Positions 54,127 through 64,000 of a stretch of 64,000 nucleotides of DNA are shown here, in pieces. Location of the stretch: the NCBI GenBank assembly GCA_004335835.1, contig RWJK01000256.1:84661-148660 (forward strand). The letters are read 5' to 3'. The translations under genes were made by a program, and so were the position numbers. The DNA is from Scenedesmus sp. ARA3 (Eukaryota > Chlorophyta > Chlorophyceae > Sphaeropleales > Scenedesmaceae). Under the pieces are notes generated by a model. It did not search any database, was not told where the DNA came from, and worked only from the letters and a program-made list of their open reading frames with translations. Each line of letters begins with the position of its first letter. The first letter of the stretch is position 1.

Positions 54127-55654
54127 GCATGCGCGGCATCACGGGAAGCAGCTTCCAGGGCAGCTCAGTTGACTGTTCAGCAAACTGTTCAGCAGTGAGC
54201 GCAGTGGGCTCGTGGAGCAAGGCATCGTGTTATCCAAACTGGTGCTGTCTCAGCCCTGGCATGCTCAGCTTGCAGGAGCCAGTGAACTACAAGTCCCAAG
54301 TTCTGTGTACTTTCTGGCTGTCCGTAGCATTACGGCACAGCAGCAGGGATTTCACGGTCAGCGTTAGATTGCAGCGGCGCGTTTGCTTTCACCAATCGCA
54401 CGCGTTTGGCTCGCGTATGCCCACTGGGTTTGGGCGGGACAAGCACTTGGGCAGCAGCAGGCATAGGGCAGTGCAAAACGCCGCGGTTCCATGTGTGGGC
54501 AAGCAGGGGTGGGACACAAATGTCTGTGCGCGTGTCCTCTCTTGTCGCTTGAATATCTTCAGCCTAGCTTTTGAGGTTATGTTGCCTTTGCGCAAATGGC
54601 TTGTGGATGCACTGACATGCACCACAAGATAAAGTTTGCTTGGCAAGGCAGGTCAACAGTTGCATGGTTTCTGGCTGTGGCCGTCTGTGCGAGGCGCTGA
54701 ATCAACGAGCTGTTTCTTTGGTTTATTAATCGGATAAGCGTTTAACACGCCTATGACGCTGTAAGCGTGAGCGATTCGTTCAATATCGCTGATACGTTAA
54801 TCAGGTTTAGTGGTTTTGGCACCGTCGCTTCGTGCATAGCGAACTGCGCCGAAGGTGCAACCTCTTGACGAAGAGGTGTAGCTTATTGTTGTGGCTGTGA
54901 GTGCGTCAAGCGCCTCAGAGGTGCTGTGCCTCACAACTTCCTGGTTCGCTTATCCGAAGGTGCTGCTGGTGCTGCTCCATCGGATGCACAACCACCTGAC
55001 AGTCATTGATCCGACAACGATGCAAGTTTAAGCTGGATCCGAACCAAGTAAGCCCAGCTCCAGTTCACATCGCTGCCAAGTAAGAAGTTTGTGCGCTGAC
55101 CGCTTGTTTGACGACGCTCCCGAGGTGAGTGTGGTGCTGCTAAGCACCACTAAGCAGTCCGAGGCGACTTTATTTGTGTTTCTTAGGCAATGTACGGGGA
55201 TTATGTCGCCCCGTAGGCCATGGATGCGCACAGCGACGCTCGCAGTAGCAGCTGCAGCCAGGCGCTGATCTGTCAAGCGCATACAGCACACGCATGCAGG
55301 CTTCGCAGCAGCTAGTGCACGGACGTATTGTCGAAGCTCGATTAAATTGTTCTGGCTGCTCGTGCTGCGTTGTGAATTTCCATGCAACAACGGCTGGTCA
55401 GCCAGCTTTCCTGCAGGAAGCCTACTCATACCTTCTTCCTCTCTTTATATATCATGTGCACTCACACCTGATGGTTATGAACCTGCCTGCAGCTTTTTGC
55501 AAGGAACATTCAAGCTCTGGCAAGCCACAGCCGGTCCTGCAGCCCTCTCTGTGACAACCACCAGCAGCAGCACCAGCCTTGTGTCAACCACCAGGCAAGC
55601 GTGTACAAGAGCCCTAGCATCAACTCAACTCCGTACAACTCCAACAGATCCGCT
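53839..55654. other. Intergenic region upstream of the AP2 gene
   Basis: About 1.8 kb. CAG runs are dense at 53840-53870 and 54054-54125. From about 54700 to 55030 the sequence is less GC-rich, with a 10-bp inverted pair cggataagcg (54732) / cgcttatccg (54948). An open frame just upstream of the AP2 start (from about 55560) continues in frame with it, so the coding start could lie further 5'. Confidence 0.5.
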
Positions 55655-56208
55655 ATGATCTCTGACCTCCTGGGAGACCCACCTCCCCTCACCATCCCAA
55701 CAACAGCAGCTGCAGGAAACAACCCAGCTGCTACAGCAGCAGGACTCGTGCAAGCTGGTGCCCTGCCCCTCAGCAGCATCCCTGCACAGCCACTCCCCAG
55801 AGGGCCCCTGGACCTGGCCTGTGACCTAAACCCCAGGGCCAACCCACTACTGCCAGGCAATACAACTGCCCTGCTGGGCACAGCACCTGCGGCAGCAGCA
55901 GCAGCACCAGCAGCTGGCGTGCACGGGCTTGCAGGCCTGACTGCCGTGCAGCAGCAGCAGCTGCTGCCGCAAGCCGGCAATTTCAGCAGCAGCTTGCACC
56001 ATTCCCTGGTGACTAGCAGCCTGTCAGCTGAAGGCCGCAGCAGCTTCCCTCGACACCAGCAGTCTGTTATAACGGCTGGCAGTAGCATGTTGGGCCAGCC
56101 AGGTCAGCATGGCGGCTACAGCCTGGCCAGTAGCATCAGCCTGCCTGGGTCAGGCTACAGTGAGTTCCTGTCAGCAGTGCGCCCCACTGCGCTGCAGCTT
56201 CAGCAGGC

Positions 56209-56252
<44 letters not shown>

Positions 56253-56352
56253 TGGCAATGGCGCAGCTGCAGCTGCAGCGGCCTGGGTCTCCGGTACTGG
56301 GCGGTGGGTGGCAGATGATGGTCGACAGAATGCCAGCACCCGGCCTCAGCCT

Positions 56353-56387
<35 letters not shown>

Positions 56388-56638
56388 GGTATGCAGCTGT
56401 CAACCCTGCGCTGCTGACCAGGGGTGTGACAACACCAGGTCCAATGTTTGGCCAGGGACATGGACAGGTGCCGATGTTCACTGGCCAGCTCGCAGCACAG
56501 CAGCAGCAGCAGCAGCAGCAGTTTGCCGGCCCCCACAGTAACATGTTCCCGGCAGCCACAGCAACCATGCATGGCGGCGGTGCAGGGAACACATGGTTGC
56601 TCCAGCAGCAGCAGCAGCAGCACCAGCAGCAGCAACAA

Positions 56639-56672
<34 letters not shown>

Positions 56673-56745
56673 TCATGATGATGCAGCTCAACGACCCAGC
56701 ATACGGTATGAACCTGGCGCCTGCTGCTACACCCAGCAGCCACCT

Positions 56746-56776
<31 letters not shown>

Positions 56777-57947
56777 CTGGCACAGCTACAGCAGCAGACG
56801 CCACGAGCAGCACCATCTCATCAAGAAGCCGCAGCCGCTGCCGCAGCCGCTGCCGCCACTGCTGCTGGCGATGGCCCCTTCATTTCACTGTCTGAGCTGG
56901 CGGGCACGCCCCAGGAGGGGCTGTATGCGGTCAGCAAGGCGCGTGCTGAGGCTGCAGTGCCGCTGGAGGCTGGCGAGCCTGACAGCAAGAGGTGCGGCAG
57001 CAGCACTGCATGGCCAGTGCTGAATTTGCGTGTGTACACGTGCCCAGCATAATGGTCTAAGTGTACAGCGCATCAAACTGTCACTGCGGCCCAAGCCATC
57101 GTTCAATTCAGCACTCGACACGTGCCCATCATGACATTGCTGACATGAAACTTGGCATGAAGGTGGAATAGCGTCCCTTGCATGCCATGCCTCTCTCTCC
57201 CCTCTGCTGCAGCCAGCGGGGGCCGCACTGCCACTCACCGCACTGTCAACCCAACTGAAGCATACTATTTCGCCTGTCTTGCTGTGCGCTGCCCCGCAGG
57301 GACCGTGCCGCCCCTGCGCGGCGTGCCCTGGCTCAGAAGGTCGCCAAGACCAACCTCACTGCCTGCGTGCCTGCTGGCGTGTCATGTTTGCAGGGACCGT
57401 GCTGCCACTGCATGCCGCCTGCAGAGCTGCCAACCGATGCACTCGATACCAAGCTGACGTAGCCTTCATCTGCCTCTCTGCTGGCCTGCTGTACGTTGCC
57501 GTGCTGTGCTGCTTCATTTGTTTTTTGCCCCGCAGGGACCGCGCCGCCACTGCGCGCCGTGCGCTTGCTCAGAAGGGCGCCAAGCCCACCTCAGCGTACA
57601 GGGGCGTGACGCACCACGTGCGCACGGGCCGCTGGGAGGCACACATCTGGCTGGACGGCAAGCAGGTGGGTGGGTGTGTGGGGGGGGGGGCTGCTGCTGC
57701 TGCTGCTGCTGCTGCTCATTATGCGGCAGTATGCATGGCCTGAGGTTGGGGGAGGGCCTGTCGATGGTTTATGTGCCTGTCTGTTTGCCTGTTTGTGATA
57801 GCTGTGGGCAGTATTTGTGGGCTCGGCTAGCCAGCGCGCTGGAGGTTGCTTTGAATTATGCTTGAAGTGTACCTGCCATTGACGTTTGTTGCAGTGCCTT
57901 GTTACAATCCCGCACGATGCCATGTCTAACTGAAATCAGTTGTCCTT

Positions 57948-57995
<48 letters not shown>

Positions 57996-60827
57996 AGGTG
58001 TACCTGGGTGGCTTTGACAGCGAGCCTGAGGCAGCCATGGCCTATGACCTGGCAGGTGAGACGCACGACCTGCCCTGCCGCTGAAGTGTTAAACGGATGA
58101 GCTGCTTCACAAACTGCACCTATCTTTACATGGTAACACCAGCCTTGCTGCTACTACTGCTTGCCTGCAAGTTCCACCACTACATCTGGTGATTTGGGTT
58201 GCTGACTCGCTCGCTGTTGCCGTGCTGCCTTGCTGGCTGCAGCCATCAAGTTCCGCGGCAGCAACGCGCAGACCAACTTCAGCCAGAGCAACTACGCCGC
58301 AGAGCTGCTGGCAGCACACCAGGTGCGGCTGGCTCCGCCTTGCATGCATCCGGGATCACCAGCTTGTTGCGGGGCAGGGCTTCAAATGTGACCTGCGGCA
58401 GATACATACATATATGTTATATAACATACATGCAGGCCAAGGATGTGATGCACACCTCCAATGTCCAGTCCCTTCTGTTGTTTAGCATTGCAGCAACACG
58501 GCTTGCTGCGTGTTGATGCCTGACTTGTGACGGTTCTGTTGCTGCCGCCGCCGCCGCTGCTGCGTCTGCCGTGCAGGTGCGTGGTGACGACCTGGTGGCC
58601 TGCCTGCGCCGTCAGAGCCGCGGGCCCGCCTCCACCAGCAGCACCTTCAGGGGGGTCACCAAGCACGCCAAGGGCAGGTGAGGCAGCGCTGCTGGCGGTG
58701 CTGCTCCTGCTGCTGCTGCCGCTGCTAGCGCAATCCATGCGCGGTGTGTGTGGAGTAATATCTACGGCCTTGCAACCATTGTCAACGATCATGCCTTGCT
58801 GCCTAGCAACATCAGCGTCTGTGTGCCGGCTTGTTTGGTCTGCGTTGAGCGACACATGACGTGCCGCTGTCACGCTGACATGCCGCTGTCACGCTGACAT
58901 GCCGCTGTCACGGCCCATTCCCCGTCCGCAGGTGGGAGGCGCGCATCGGCCGCGGCGCTGGCGGGCGCCCCGCGGCAGGCGGGCGCAAGTACACCTACCT
59001 GGGGCTGTACGACACGGAGATCGAGGCGGCCATGGCGTACGACCGGGCCGCGGTGAAGCTGAAGGGCCTGGCCGCGATTACGAACTTCGACCTGAGCATG
59101 TACCTGGACGAGCTGAACCCAGGTGCGGGCTTGTGATGTGTGCTTTTGTGGCGAGGCTGCTGGTTTGGGGGGCTGCAATGTAGGCTGGGTGGCAGCTCAG
59201 CTCGCACCATGGTTGGTACTGTTGTGCGGTGTTATCTATTTGTTGTTCTGCCTCATGCCCGGCCGCCTGGCATAGGTTGAAGGTGGGCAGCCCGTCAGTG
59301 GCACTACCATCAGTACTTGACTGCGCGGCTAACCAGCAACTGCGTGTAGTAGTACATGCGTTACTTATTCAGTGTTGCGTGCACTTTCCCGCCCTGATTG
59401 CTACTGCAGAGGAGCTGCAGCAGTACATCAACTCAGGCAACTGCCCACCACAGGCCATGGAAGCAGCAGCCATGGCCGCTGCCGCCGCTGCCGGCAACGC
59501 GACACCGTCAGCAGCAGCAGACGCAGCACCATCAGCTAGCTACGGCAGCGCAGGAGCAGCAGCAGCAGCAGATGCTGATGCGGCACAGGGTGTAACTAGC
59601 CGCGGCAGGCCCCGGCGGCGCGCTGCCGCTGCTGCTGCTGCCGCATGGGCTGGCGCAGATGCTGCTGCTGCTGCCGACGGCAGCAGGGATGCAGCAGCTA
59701 CCTCGAATGATACCTCGGAGATGGATCAGGATGATCAGACAATGGAGGATGCAGCAGCCGGGCGCGGCAGGCGCCGTGTCTCAAGGTCTGGCGCCGCCAA
59801 AGCTGCTGCTGCTGCTGCTGCTAATGCAGCTCAGCTGCTGGCATCTGTGACACCTCAGCCCGGCAACATCATGACAGGCAGCAACCGGCATGTGCAGCAT
59901 ACGAGGTTGGGTGCTCAGAGGATGAGCCATGGATTGCCAGTGGGCGATGCCATGAGTGCTGCGGCGGCGGCGGCAGCAGCAGCAACAAGGGCAGCAGCAG
60001 CAGCAGAGGCTGCAATGATGATGGATGTTGATGCAGAGCTGCGGCAGGAGCAGCAGCAGTACCAGCTGCAGCTGCTGGACCAGCAGCAGCGCCAGCAGCA
60101 ACAGCAGCTCATGCAGCAGCAGCACCAGCAGCGGCAGCAGCTGCTGCGGCAGCAGCAGGCTCGCACAGCTGCTGCGCGAGGCAGCCCTCGGGTGATCACC
60201 TCATCTCCAGGCGGTGCCGCACTGCCAGTGCCTGGCCTGTCGGGTGACGCGCTGCGGCGCACACACACTGCACCACCCATGGGTGGTCAGCTGCTGGCTG
60301 ACCTCACTATGAACTTCGCAGCAGCAAGAGATCAGGCCGGGGTTCACGACTTCCTAGTGCCAGATGACAATGCACATGAAGTTGCACCGTACGGCGCTGC
60401 TGCTGCTGCTGCAGCAGCGGGGCGGCGCCCTGGGCAGCTGCTGCTGGGCAGTCAGGAGCGGCTGCAGCAGCTGCAGCAGCAGCAGCAGCAGCTGGCAGGG
60501 TGGGGGGATGCGGCAGATGCTGAGCTGTTCTCAGCGCAGCTGGCAGCTCGCCAGGGGCTCAGAGTGGAGACTGGCATGGGCCACAGGGCAGCAGCTGACA
60601 CTACAGCAGCAGCCAGTGAATTGCATGGTTCACCGCGGCTGCTAGGAAGTGCTTCCAAGCTAGCCAACCCCCTTGCAGCAGCGGCTGCTGGCGGCGCTGC
60701 AAGCAGCCTGGTTGTTGACTGCTTCAGCTTTTCAGACGATGAAGATGAGGACTCTACAACCTCGGACGAGCAGGACGCTCAAGCTGCAGGCGGCAGCAGG
60801 GACGCTTCGGCAGCACCCAATGCGCCA

Positions 60828-60864
<37 letters not shown>

Positions 60865-61244
60865 CAGCAGATGGCATGTTAGGTGGGCGTGGTCTGGCGG
60901 AGTGGGTGGAGAAGGAGCTGCAGGGCCCGAGGTTTGAGGGCCATGTCGGCAGCGGTTTAGCATCCCTGCTGCAGCAGAACCCTGCTGCAGGTGGCAGCCA
61001 TCTCAGCAGGAGCGTCTCTGAGAGTGCAGCACTGCATGCAGCAGCAGCAGCAGGGTTGCGCACGGCACCACCAGCTGGTGCGTCTACTGCTGCAGCACCA
61101 GCAGCAGGGCAGCTGCCGGCGTCTGCTGCCAGTGCACCTGCAGCAGTGGCTGCTGCAGCGGCAGGGTTCAGGGCAAGCCTGAGGGTTCATGCACCGCCAG
61201 CACTTGCACGTGAGCTGCTGCTGAGTCAGCAGGCTGCTGATGCA

Positions 61245-61275
<31 letters not shown>

Positions 61276-61728
61276 GGACAGGGAGTGTGCTAGCCAGCGC
61301 GCCAGGCAGTTATGTGAGTGATGGCGCAGAGTTTGGCCTGGCAGGGGGCCCTGTGAGGGTGGTGCCTGCTGTGGTGAGGCTGCTGAAGAGCACCAGCGCA
61401 CACCCAGGGAGGATGCAGGATGGTGGCGATGATGACTCCCAGATGGAAAGCAACACTGCAGCAGCAGCAGCAGCAGGTGGTGAAGATGGTGATGCAAGGA
61501 TGGAAGAGAGGGAAGGGGGTGCAGGTGGTGAGGTTGCAGCGGCTGCTGTAGACATGGTGTTTGGAGGTGCTGCTGCTGCAGAGGCAGAGGAGGAAGAGGC
61601 AGCAGCAGCAGCAGCAGCAGAGGGAGAGCCAGCAGGGCTGGCGGGGGAGGCGAGGACAGTAAGTGCTGCTGCTAACGACATGATGGCTGCAGCAGCAGCA
61701 GCAGCAACAGAGGGACCCACGGCTGACT

Positions 61729-61763
<35 letters not shown>

Positions 61764-61985
61764 CTGCCTGCTGGTTCTGGCGCTGGCGTGTTCAGGTTGG
61801 ACAGCCATGAAGCCAACAATGCAGATGCTGCTGTAGCAGAGCAGCAGCAGCAGCACGGCGATGCTGCTGCTGCTGCAGGGGGACCTGCACTGAAGAAGCG
61901 GAGGGTGGGGTCTGCGCCTGCGCTCATGGCTGCAGCTGCACGAGTGCTGCCCACTGCTGCTGCAGCTGTGCTGGGTGAGCAGTGA
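55655..61985 (+). CDS. Double-AP2-domain transcription factor (AP2/ANT type), seven exons
   Basis: Exons: 55655-56991, 57536-57665, 57998-58055, 58243-58322, 58577-58677, 58932-59122, 59410-61985. They total 4,473 nt, giving 1,490 aa. The first DNA-binding domain reads [39 protein letters not shown] and [18 protein letters not shown]. The second reads [38 protein letters not shown] and [16 protein letters not shown]. Two such domains joined by a short linker define the AP2 subfamily of plants (APETALA2/AINTEGUMENTA) and its algal relatives; it should be a nuclear sequence-specific regulator. The N-terminal 445 residues are Gln-rich with the start [13 protein letters not shown]. The 858-residue C-terminal exon is Ala/Gln-rich with acidic stretches ([20 protein letters not shown]), as in activation domains. 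An ATG at 55655 is the first in frame; an upstream exon cannot be excluded. The acceptor of exon 2 is echoed twice. Confidence 0.93.
57292..57432 (+). repeat. Exon-edge echoes of AP2 exon 2 acceptor (two copies)
   Basis: Exon 2 starts [19 protein letters not shown] after CCCCGCAG (57528-57593). The copy at 57292-57360 reads [18 protein letters not shown] with the same CCCCGCAG. A shorter one at 57388-57430 has 'GCAGGGACCGTGCTGCCACTGC' and then diverges. Four of seven codon changes in the longer copy are synonymous. Confidence 0.88.
57949..57997 (+). repeat. CTG run forming the 3' splice-site tract of AP2 exon 3
   Basis: About 14 CTG units run straight into the acceptor CTGCAG|GTGTACCTGGG, replacing a conventional pyrimidine tract. 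Confidence 0.88.
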
Positions 61986-62129
61986 TGACCTGTCACAGGT
62001 GGGGTGGCGTTGAAATAGATATAGCTATAGCTTTGGCTTGATGATTATGATGATGATGACAGGTGGGGTGGGTGGATGGTTGATGATTTGCAATGTGACG
62101 ATGTGAGGATGATGGCGATGATGTGGTGT

Positions 62130-63170
62130 GGGTGGACTTGGATGGTGGGATGCAAGGAAGGTCGGTCTGCAGAGGGTTGCAGCAGGGCTGGCGGCAGCGC
62201 TGCATTTCAGCGGCTAGCTTTGGGTGGTATGAGTGTCAGGGAGCAGCAGGGCTGGCGGCAACGCTGCATTTCAGCGGCTAGCGTTGGGTGGTGTGCGTGG
62301 CAGGAGCAGCAGGGCTGGCGGCAGCCTGCCGCGCTGAGCGCTGCAGGTCAGCGGCTAGCGTTGGGTGGTACAAGTATCAGGGAGCAGCAGGGCGCTGCGG
62401 TGTGCCTGTGCTGCTACTGTTTGGTGTGTGTTGCTGTAGGGAGGTTGCCAGCGCCTTGAGTGCTGCTGTTGCGCGTGGGTGCCTGAGTAGCAAGGGTGGT
62501 TGGACTTGGATGGTGGGATGCATAGAAGAGTAGGCTGATGAGGGTTGCAGCAGGGGCGTGCAGCAGCGCTGCACATCAGTGGAAATCTTTGGGTTGAGGG
62601 TGTGTGAGGAGCAGCAGGCCCTAGGGCACTGCGGTATGCCTATGCTGCAGCTGCTGTTTGGTGTGTGCTGCTTTGGGGGGGTTTCCAGCTGGTGCTGCAG
62701 CGCATTAAGTGGTGCTGTTGGATGTGGGTGTCAGGAGCAGCAAGGACACTGAGGTGTGTCTGTACTACGATTGGTGATGAGGCGTGTCTGTACTATGGTG
62801 TGTGTGGTGTGCAGCATGCGTTGTGCATGCAAGCGTGTCGGATTGGTAAGTTGGGTGGAGCCGATACCAGCACTGGGACTGTGACGATGCTCGACACAGA
62901 AGTGCACACCTGTTGTTGTATTGCACAGCCAGCTTGTGTGGTTGCTGCTTGTTGTTGGAGATGCGGATGCAGGAGCGACCTTGGCCATGCTGAGGGTTGA
63001 GGGGGCGAGACGGCTGCAAGCAGCTTGTCTGTGTTTGGATGTCTGGATGCGTGTACGCACCCTGCCATGCAGGGTCAGTGTGCAATTGTGGTGGGAGTGA
63101 CCTTGGCCATGCCAAGGGTGAAGGGGCCGAGACGGCTGCAAGCAGCCCGTTGTGTGTAAATGCTTGCAGC
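62130..63170. repeat. Minisatellite region downstream of the AP2 gene
   Basis: A unit of about 60-70 bp containing gcagcagggctggcggcarc + 'gcggctagcgttgggtggt' is repeated about four times at 62172-62395, with a decayed copy at about 62545-62610. The block 'ggacttggatggtgggatgca' occurs at 62133 and 62500. A 60-bp stretch (gaccttggccatgc ... gagacggctgcaagcagc) is directly repeated at 62975-63029 and 63099-63146. No ORF with coding character spans these. Confidence 0.85.
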
Positions 63171-63845
63171 CTGCCGCGCAGGGGCAGCATGCATGGTTGG
63201 GTGAACGTTGGTGCTGAGGACTGTGAAGATGTATGAAACATGGGTGTGTTGCAAAACCTGGGGTTTGATTGCAGGGCAGGTTGGTGTTGTAAAGCAAACA
63301 GGGATGTAGTGGCGGCATGCAGCCCTCTTTGATGCTTGTAGGGTTTAGGGTTTAGGTTTTGTTCTAAACCTTAACTCTAAACCCACCAGACCCTAAACCC
63401 ACCAGAGGGTGTGCTGCAGGAGCCTTTTGGCTGCCACGATCCAGACAGCCATCCCTGTTATGTAGGAGCATTTGTGTTGTGTGTTTGCCTGTGCCTGTTC
63501 GTATCTGCAGGCTGGTTGGGCAGTCAGAACCACCTGCAGCCTCCACTATGCCCTCCCAACTGCTGCATTTGTGTTTTGCGTGCGCAGCGCATCAATCGCT
63601 GCTGTGTCGGCCTTGTCCGTGTGTTTTGCATCGCATCTACTGTACGCTCCCACCAACTGCGTGCGGAAAACTTCATCAGGTGAACCAGCACGTTTAGTAT
63701 GGCTGCAGAGCCTCTGGTCTCCCCCAGTGTCGCAGTACCCATGCATCTGTGTGTGGTTGCATTTTTCTGCCAGATGACTTGCGTAGTACCATGCGTCACT
63801 TGGGTTGCAGATTGATTATTAAAGGCGGCACTTTTTCTGTCCCGC
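63171..63845. other. Noncoding tail region with interstitial telomere-like motif
   Basis: I find no convincing gene. At 63339-63402 about three TTTAGGG-type units on the plus strand are followed by CTAAACC/CCCTAAACCC units in the opposite orientation. The rest is unclassified; 63590-63700 could be decayed LINE sequence because LINE-like coding begins right after. Confidence 0.55.
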
Positions 63846-64000
63846 AGACGTGTCGGGGAGCTCCAGAGCCCTGATACACTGCCTGACAGGGCAAATGACA
63901 GCACTCAGCAGTGCCAATATTACAAGGCTCGGGAACCTGGTATCGAGCTCCTGATGCGAGTTCGTCTGCGCTGCTTGTGTGTGCATGCACGTACAAGCAA
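63846..64000 (+). mobile_element. LINE-like reverse-transcriptase end, runs off the window
   Basis: The open frame reads GIELLMRVRLRCLCVHARTS near the window edge. It matches the start of the zinc-binding end of the decayed element at 6111 (GVELMMRVRLGCLAVHE then RTSRYGG). Upstream residues (DRANDSTQQCQYYKAREP) fit the spacer of that type of element. It is incomplete here. Confidence 0.5.

Noticed and set aside
54640..55030. Possible RNA gene in the less GC-rich stretch
   Set aside because: Short inverted words are present, but no tRNA cloverleaf, box motifs or conserved RNA could be recognised.
1036..57432. Explaining all echoes as tandem haplotype misassembly
   Set aside because: Not fully excluded, but up to eight copies per locus, unrelated flanking intron and consistent splice-boundary position make it a poor general explanation. 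It remains the main alternative for single-copy cases.
61310..61996. Minus-strand 228-codon frame, Ala-rich
   Set aside because: It lies antisense to the last AP2 exon, and its composition comes from the same triplet runs.
63846..64000. Separate cellular gene at the right edge
   Set aside because: Its frame matches the LINE remnant at 6111 better than any cellular family I recognise.

Overview
The window is nuclear DNA of a green alga, most likely a chlorophyte of the Chlorophyceae. The evidence is GC-rich, intron-dense genes with GT/GC-AG splice sites, pervasive CAG/CTG triplet runs coding poly-Gln and poly-Ala, a plant-plastid-type adenylate kinase, a plant-type double-AP2 transcription factor, a secreted algal-style Hint protein and plant-type TTTAGGG motifs. 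The genus cannot be fixed from sequence alone.

Layout. Minus strand, left part: 1-3817, the 3'-incomplete end of a NEK-like protein kinase; 4759-23906, a complete 22-exon REV3 gene (catalytic subunit of translesion DNA polymerase zeta, 3,736 aa as assembled here); 24637-27292, a six-exon membrane protein resembling DUF5765; 28022-33845, a 12-exon eIF2A gene. A 249-bp gap separates eIF2A from the divergent plastid-type adenylate kinase (34095-36371, +). A gene-poor stretch follows, then a Hint-domain secreted protein (38953-41123, -; one base short in the Hint region), a guanylate-binding-protein GTPase (42448-47261, +), a pepsin-type aspartyl protease with a hydrophobic tail (48210-52267, +), a small basic UPF0390-like protein (52833-53838, +) and a double-AP2 transcription factor (55655-61985, +). 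The right end holds minisatellites, an interstitial telomere-like patch and the start of a LINE-like segment. The genes look like unrelated housekeeping loci; I see no pathway cluster. For REV3, eIF2A, adenylate kinase, GBP, protease, UPF0390, AP2 and the DUF5765-like gene, the exon boundaries I chose add up to an exact multiple of three.

The outstanding feature is not a gene. Throughout the window the edges of exons are duplicated into the adjoining intron. Each copy spans a splice junction, with a few dozen bases of coding sequence plus the acceptor or donor, and lies on the intron side of that junction. I count more than 20 such 'exon-edge echoes' in seven or eight genes, including seven extra copies of one REV3 exon start in a row. 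In the two longest well-aligned cases (REV3 exon 15 start and exon 8 end) every difference between echo and exon is synonymous, while the flanking intron is unrelated. CTG runs also sit directly upstream of many 3' splice sites. Other elements are a decayed LINE fragment inside a REV3 intron, a 281-bp MITE-like element with perfect 28-bp inverted repeats, two GC-AG introns in one small gene and a 39-base assembly gap in a decamer repeat.
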